Assembly: GCA_001724265.1 (NCBI GenBank)
Contig: MEDY01000001.1
Coordinates: 62,001-126,000, forward strand
Origin: Rhizaria sp. SCN 62-66
Lineage: Eukaryota > Rhizaria, unplaced
Length of the DNA stretch: 64,000 nt
Direction of reading: 5' to 3'
Each line of letters begins with the position of its first letter. Positions within the stretch are counted from its first letter, which is position 1. Shown here piece by piece: positions 61,244 to 64,000 of this stretch. A program made the position numbers and the translations under genes. Under the pieces are notes generated by a model that was not told the origin of the DNA, did not search any database, and saw only the letters and a list, made by a program, of their open reading frames with translations.

Positions 61244-64000
61244 TTACTGCTTCTTGCCGTCAGCATTCTTCCTGCTGCTACCCTGCTGCTGCTGCTGTTG
61301 AGACTTGGGTTGAGTCTGCTTAGACTGTTGATCCTGCTTGGGCTGCTGCTTCGATTGCTGGTCCTGCTGCTTGGGCTGTTGCTGCTTAGACTGCTGCTCC
61401 TGCTGCGCCGCAGGCTTGCTGTCCCCCTTCTGCTGCTGCTGAGGCTTAGAATCACCCTGCTTGCCGCCCTGAGACTGGTGTTGAGGCTTGGCAGACTGTT
61501 GTTGCTGTTGCTGCTGCTGCTGCTGCTGCTCAAACTTGCCGGGCTTGCCGCCCTTCTGCTGCTGAGACTGCTGCTGCTTGTCGCCCTTGCCGTGCGGCCT
61601 GTGCTTGCTGTCATCCTTGTCGTGCTTGATATCGTCCTTGTGGCCACCCTTGCCACCATGTCTCTCATCTCGATCCTTGCCGCTACCACCGTGGTAGCCG
61701 TCCCTGCCACCGCCGCCGTGATGCTGCTGCGCGTCCTTGCCCTGCTCCTTGCCCTGGGGCTTACTCCCGCGCGCCTCGCGGGCCTCGCGCGCGGCGTCCT
61801 TGCTCGCGCGCTCGGCCTCCGCAGCCTCCACGCGCGCCAGCAGCGGCTCGCCCAGCTTATGCACAACGACGCGGATCGCGTGCGGCGCCTCATCGTACTG
61901 GTAGTACGCGATCTGGAAGGTCACCACGGAGCCCAGCAGCGCGGGGCCGTCAATGCCGCCCGGGAGCGCGCGCAGGTTCACGGCCCCGTTGGCGCCCGCA
62001 AGCGCCGCCGTTGCAGCAGAGCCAGTGGCGGCGTGACTCAAGTGCGCGCGCAGAGCGCCGTCGCGGAGGTCGACTGTGCACACACGACCGTGTGCCGCGG
62101 CGCGGGTCATCGCGCGCGAGGCCTCGCTGGGCGCGACCTCGGGCGCGAACCGTAAAGCGGCGCGGCGCGCGTAGACCTGGTGCGAGTCGGCCGGGTAGCT
62201 GGTGAAGGTGTGGCGGAATACGCCCTCGCGGCGCGCGGCGTCGGGGTCGGAGCTGGCGGCGGTGAGGTGCGACTGCGTGATGAACACGTAGCCGTCGGCT
62301 TGGCGCGTAATGCGGCCCACGTGGCGCGCCGTCGACGGATGCGCGCACACGCCGGCGCCGGCGACCTCGATCGCGTCGCCCTGTAGAACCATGGTGCTCT
62401 CGGTACTACGCGCAGCGCCAGCGGCGCCCGTGGCGGCGAGCGCGGCGTTGCGCTCCTCGAGCGCGCGGGTGTCGCACGTCACGTCGACGGTCACCGCCGT
62501 CGCGAACGTCGCCACAGGCGTGCCGGGCGCGTTGGTGCGGCGGCGGATGACCTGGAAGACGACGTGGTCGCCGACGAGGAAGCCGACAAAGGGCTGGCCG
62601 AACGCGGGCGGCGTAGGCTCGGGTGGGGAGCCGGACACGCCGCGCAGCGCGCCGGTGACGAGCGGCGGGCGCGCCATCTGCGCAAACAGCACGCCAGCGG
62701 GGTACTTGTGGTGCAGCGGCATGCCGACATCAAGCACGCCGAAGCGCAGCGGCGCGTCCGCGCCGCGGAGGTTCTCCTCGGGCAAGCGCGCGACGGCGCC
62801 GTAGGCGAAGATGACATGCTGGTCGACCTCGGCGGCGGCTTCGCGGACCGACGCGGCGGGGTTCGGCGGCACACCGGCGGCCGCGGCGGCCTCGGCGGCG
62901 GCCGAGAGATACAGCTTAAACGCTGTGGAGAGGTAAATGGACTCCTCGATCTGCTTGTCGACAAACGCGAGCACGTTGCCGGCATCGCCGAACGCGCGGC
63001 CGGCGGCGTTGGCGGCGGCCGCGGCGGCGTCCGCGCCCGCCCAGGGCTCGCCCGCAGCCGTGGCGGCGTCGATGCCGTCGGCGATCGTGGCGAGAACTTC
63101 GCGCACCTTGCTGCCGCGGACCAGAGTGACCTCGGAGACCACGCCCTTGTACCATGTGCCGCTGGGGTCGACGGAGCCAGTGCCGAACGGGGAGCCGTTG
63201 GTGACCGTGGGCTGGACGAGAGACCGCTCGCGCGCCTCTCGGGCCTCGCGCTCCTGCTCGATCCGCTCCAGACGCTCCTGTTCGCGGGCTTCGCGGCGCT
63301 CCTGGTCGCGGGCCTCACGGCGCTCGCGCTCGGTCGGACGACGCTGCTGTTGCTGCTCGGAAGCGCGATCACTGTGACTGTCGCCGCCGCGGTGGCCGGA
63401 GTCACGGTCACGGTGACCGTCACGGTCACGGGTACTGTTGTTGTTATTGTTGTTCCTATGGGTGTCGCGGCTGCTGTCGCGGGCGGCGTGCGGCATCAGC
63501 ACGTCACGCCACGACATCGCGCCGGCCTGCACGGTTGCAGCCGTCGCCGGCGGCGGCAGAGGGGGACGGGACGGCGTCGCCGCGGCGGTCGCCGCAGACT
63601 GCGGCTGCTGCTGCTTGTTGTCGTTGTGCGCGTTGTTATTACTCCCGCCGCTGCTGCGGTCGTCGGTGAAGCTGTTGTAGTCGCGCTCGCGGCCGCGCTG
63701 GCCGTCGCGCTGGCCGTGGCTGTCGCGGCGGCCGTGATCACGGTCGCGTTCGCGGTCGCCGTCGCGGCCGCGGGCGCCGTGGCCGTCACGCCGGTTGTCG
63801 TGGTCCTCGTGCGCAGGAGCAGGAGCAGCGGCAGCGGCAGTGCGGTTGGTCTTGCGCCACGCCTCGACCGGAGGCGCGAAGCTCGAGCCGGGCGTCAAAC
63901 GCGCATTCGCGGGCACAGAAGACGACGCGGTGTTGTGATCACGCTGAGGAGCCGTGTTGTGGACGTGCGAACCGCTAGCGCGCGCGGCGTTGCGGGCGTC
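61244..64000 (-). CDS. Low-complexity RNA-binding-like protein with possible cold-shock-like segments (5' end outside window)
   Basis: The frame is open from the right edge (64000) to the stop at 61244, so the N-terminus is missing; no in-frame ATG occurs in the first part, and 63916 is only a GTG. At least 918 residues. The N-terminal 250 are arginine/aspartate-rich (RDGDRERDRD type) with Asn and Gln runs. A charged helix follows (RERREARDQERREAREQE). The middle, roughly 62980-61830, is ordered. Stretches such as VGDHVVFQVI, HVGRITRQADGYVFITQ and LLGSVVTFQIAYYQYDEAP are reminiscent of divergent cold-shock domains of the Unr/CSDE1 kind (a G-x-I start, GYVFI as RNP1-like, GDxVxF near the end). 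This is weak. The last 200 residues are Gln/Lys/Gly-rich with poly-Gln. Such composition is common in RNA-granule and translation proteins. The gene is secure, the function is not. Confidence 0.6.
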   Translation of the reverse strand, partial: DARNAARASGSHVHNTAPQRDHNTASSSVPANARLTPGSSFAPPVEAWRKTNRTAAAAAPAPAHEDHDNRRDGHGARGRDGDRERDRDHGRRDSHGQRDGQRGRERDYNSFTDDRSSGGSNNNAHNDNKQQQPQSAATAAATPSRPPLPPPATAATVQAGAMSWRDVLMPHAARDSSRDTHRNNNNNNSTRDRDGHRDRDSGHRGGDSHSDRASEQQQQRRPTERERREARDQERREAREQERLERIEQEREAREARERSLVQPTVTNGSPFGTGSVDPSGTWYKGVVSEVTLVRGSKVREVLATIADGIDAATAAGEPWAGADAAAAAANAAGRAFGDAGNVLAFVDKQIEESIYLSTAFKLYLSAAAEAAAAAGVPPNPAASVREAAAEVDQHVIFAYGAVARLPEENLRGADAPLRFGVLDVGMPLHHKYPAGVLFAQMARPPLVTGALRGVSGSPPEPTPPAFGQPFVGFLVGDHVVFQVIRRRTNAPGTPVATFATAVTVDVTCDTRALEERNAALAATGAAGAARSTESTMVLQGDAIEVAGAGVCAHPSTARHVGRITRQADGYVFITQSHLTAASSDPDAARREGVFRHTFTSYPADSHQVYARRAALRFAPEVAPSEASRAMTRAAAHGRVCTVDLRDGALRAHLSHAATGSAATAALAGANGAVNLRALPGGIDGPALLGSVVTFQIAYYQYDEAPHAIRVVVHKLGEPLLARVEAAEAERASKDAAREAREARGSKPQGKEQGKDAQQHHGGGGRDGYHGGSGKDRDERHGGKGGHKDDIKHDKDDSKHRPHGKGDKQQQSQQQKGGKPGKFEQQQQQQQQQQQSAKPQHQSQGGKQGDSKPQQQQKGDSKPAAQQEQQSKQQQPKQQDQQSKQQPKQDQQSKQTQPKSQQQQQQGSSRKNADGKKQ
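61498..61533 (-). repeat. CTG/CAG tract encoding poly-Gln in the Q/K-rich protein
   Basis: The plus strand shows gttgttgctgttgctgctgctg triplets. In the minus-strand frame they encode about twelve consecutive Gln residues within the Gln/Lys-rich tail. Confidence 0.75.

Noticed and set aside
1-64000. CRISPR arrays, insertion sequences, transposases, viral genes or operons
   Set aside because: No regularly spaced repeats, no transposase-like or viral motifs, no terminal inverted repeats and no gene spacing of the bacterial kind were seen.

Overview
The window is nuclear DNA of a eukaryote, most likely a free-living unicellular protist. The genes are typically eukaryotic: Raptor of TORC1, a ferlin, Derlin, a plasma-membrane-type Ca2+ ATPase, a NudC-domain protein and mitochondrial presequences. 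Two introns with GT...AG borders are visible. Genes are very GC-rich by eye and full of alanine/serine/glycine/proline runs, while the spaces between them are conspicuously AT-rich. Genes are mostly intron-free, and some are extraordinarily long. I cannot name the species from the sequence alone.

Layout, left to right: (1) 1-1014, minus, 3'-truncated secreted purple acid phosphatase with an N-terminal saposin-B-like domain. (2) 2051-3898, minus, long coiled-coil protein. (3) 5476-10242, minus, P2B Ca2+ ATPase enlarged by low-complexity inserts. (4) 11370-12555, plus, two-exon TMEM70-like mitochondrial membrane protein. (5) 13242-14396, minus, Derlin. (6) 15677-24535, minus, a 2952-residue alanine-rich protein with PPR-like helical repeats. 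(7) 25439-26689, minus, two-exon GDP-mannose 4,6-dehydratase. (8) 27197-29641, plus, probable mitochondrial TCAIM/DUF4460-like protein. (9) 30162-53678, plus, a single uninterrupted 7838-codon reading frame encoding a giant Raptor. (10) 54006-54620, minus, NUDCD2-like co-chaperone. (11) 55452-60701, plus, tail-anchored ferlin. (12) 61244 to beyond 64000, minus, Q/K-rich protein with possible cold-shock-like segments, cut by the window edge.

There is no operon-like organisation. Neighbouring genes alternate in strand and share no single pathway, although several belong to endomembrane, Ca2+ and mitochondrial biology: ferlin and the Ca2+ ATPase (Ca2+ signalling and membrane fusion), Derlin (ER quality control), TMEM70-like, the PPR-like giant and the TCAIM-like protein (mitochondria), and Raptor (growth control). 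I saw no tRNA, rRNA, CRISPR array or transposase. The strongest points for follow-up are the giant Raptor (about five to six times the usual length, with Ser in place of the caspase-fold Cys), the saposin-phosphatase fusion, a stop-free intron of 3n length in the dehydratase gene, the PPR-like giant, and a GC-rich, hairpin-bearing, TATA-preceded island in the AT-rich spacer at about 1440-1700.
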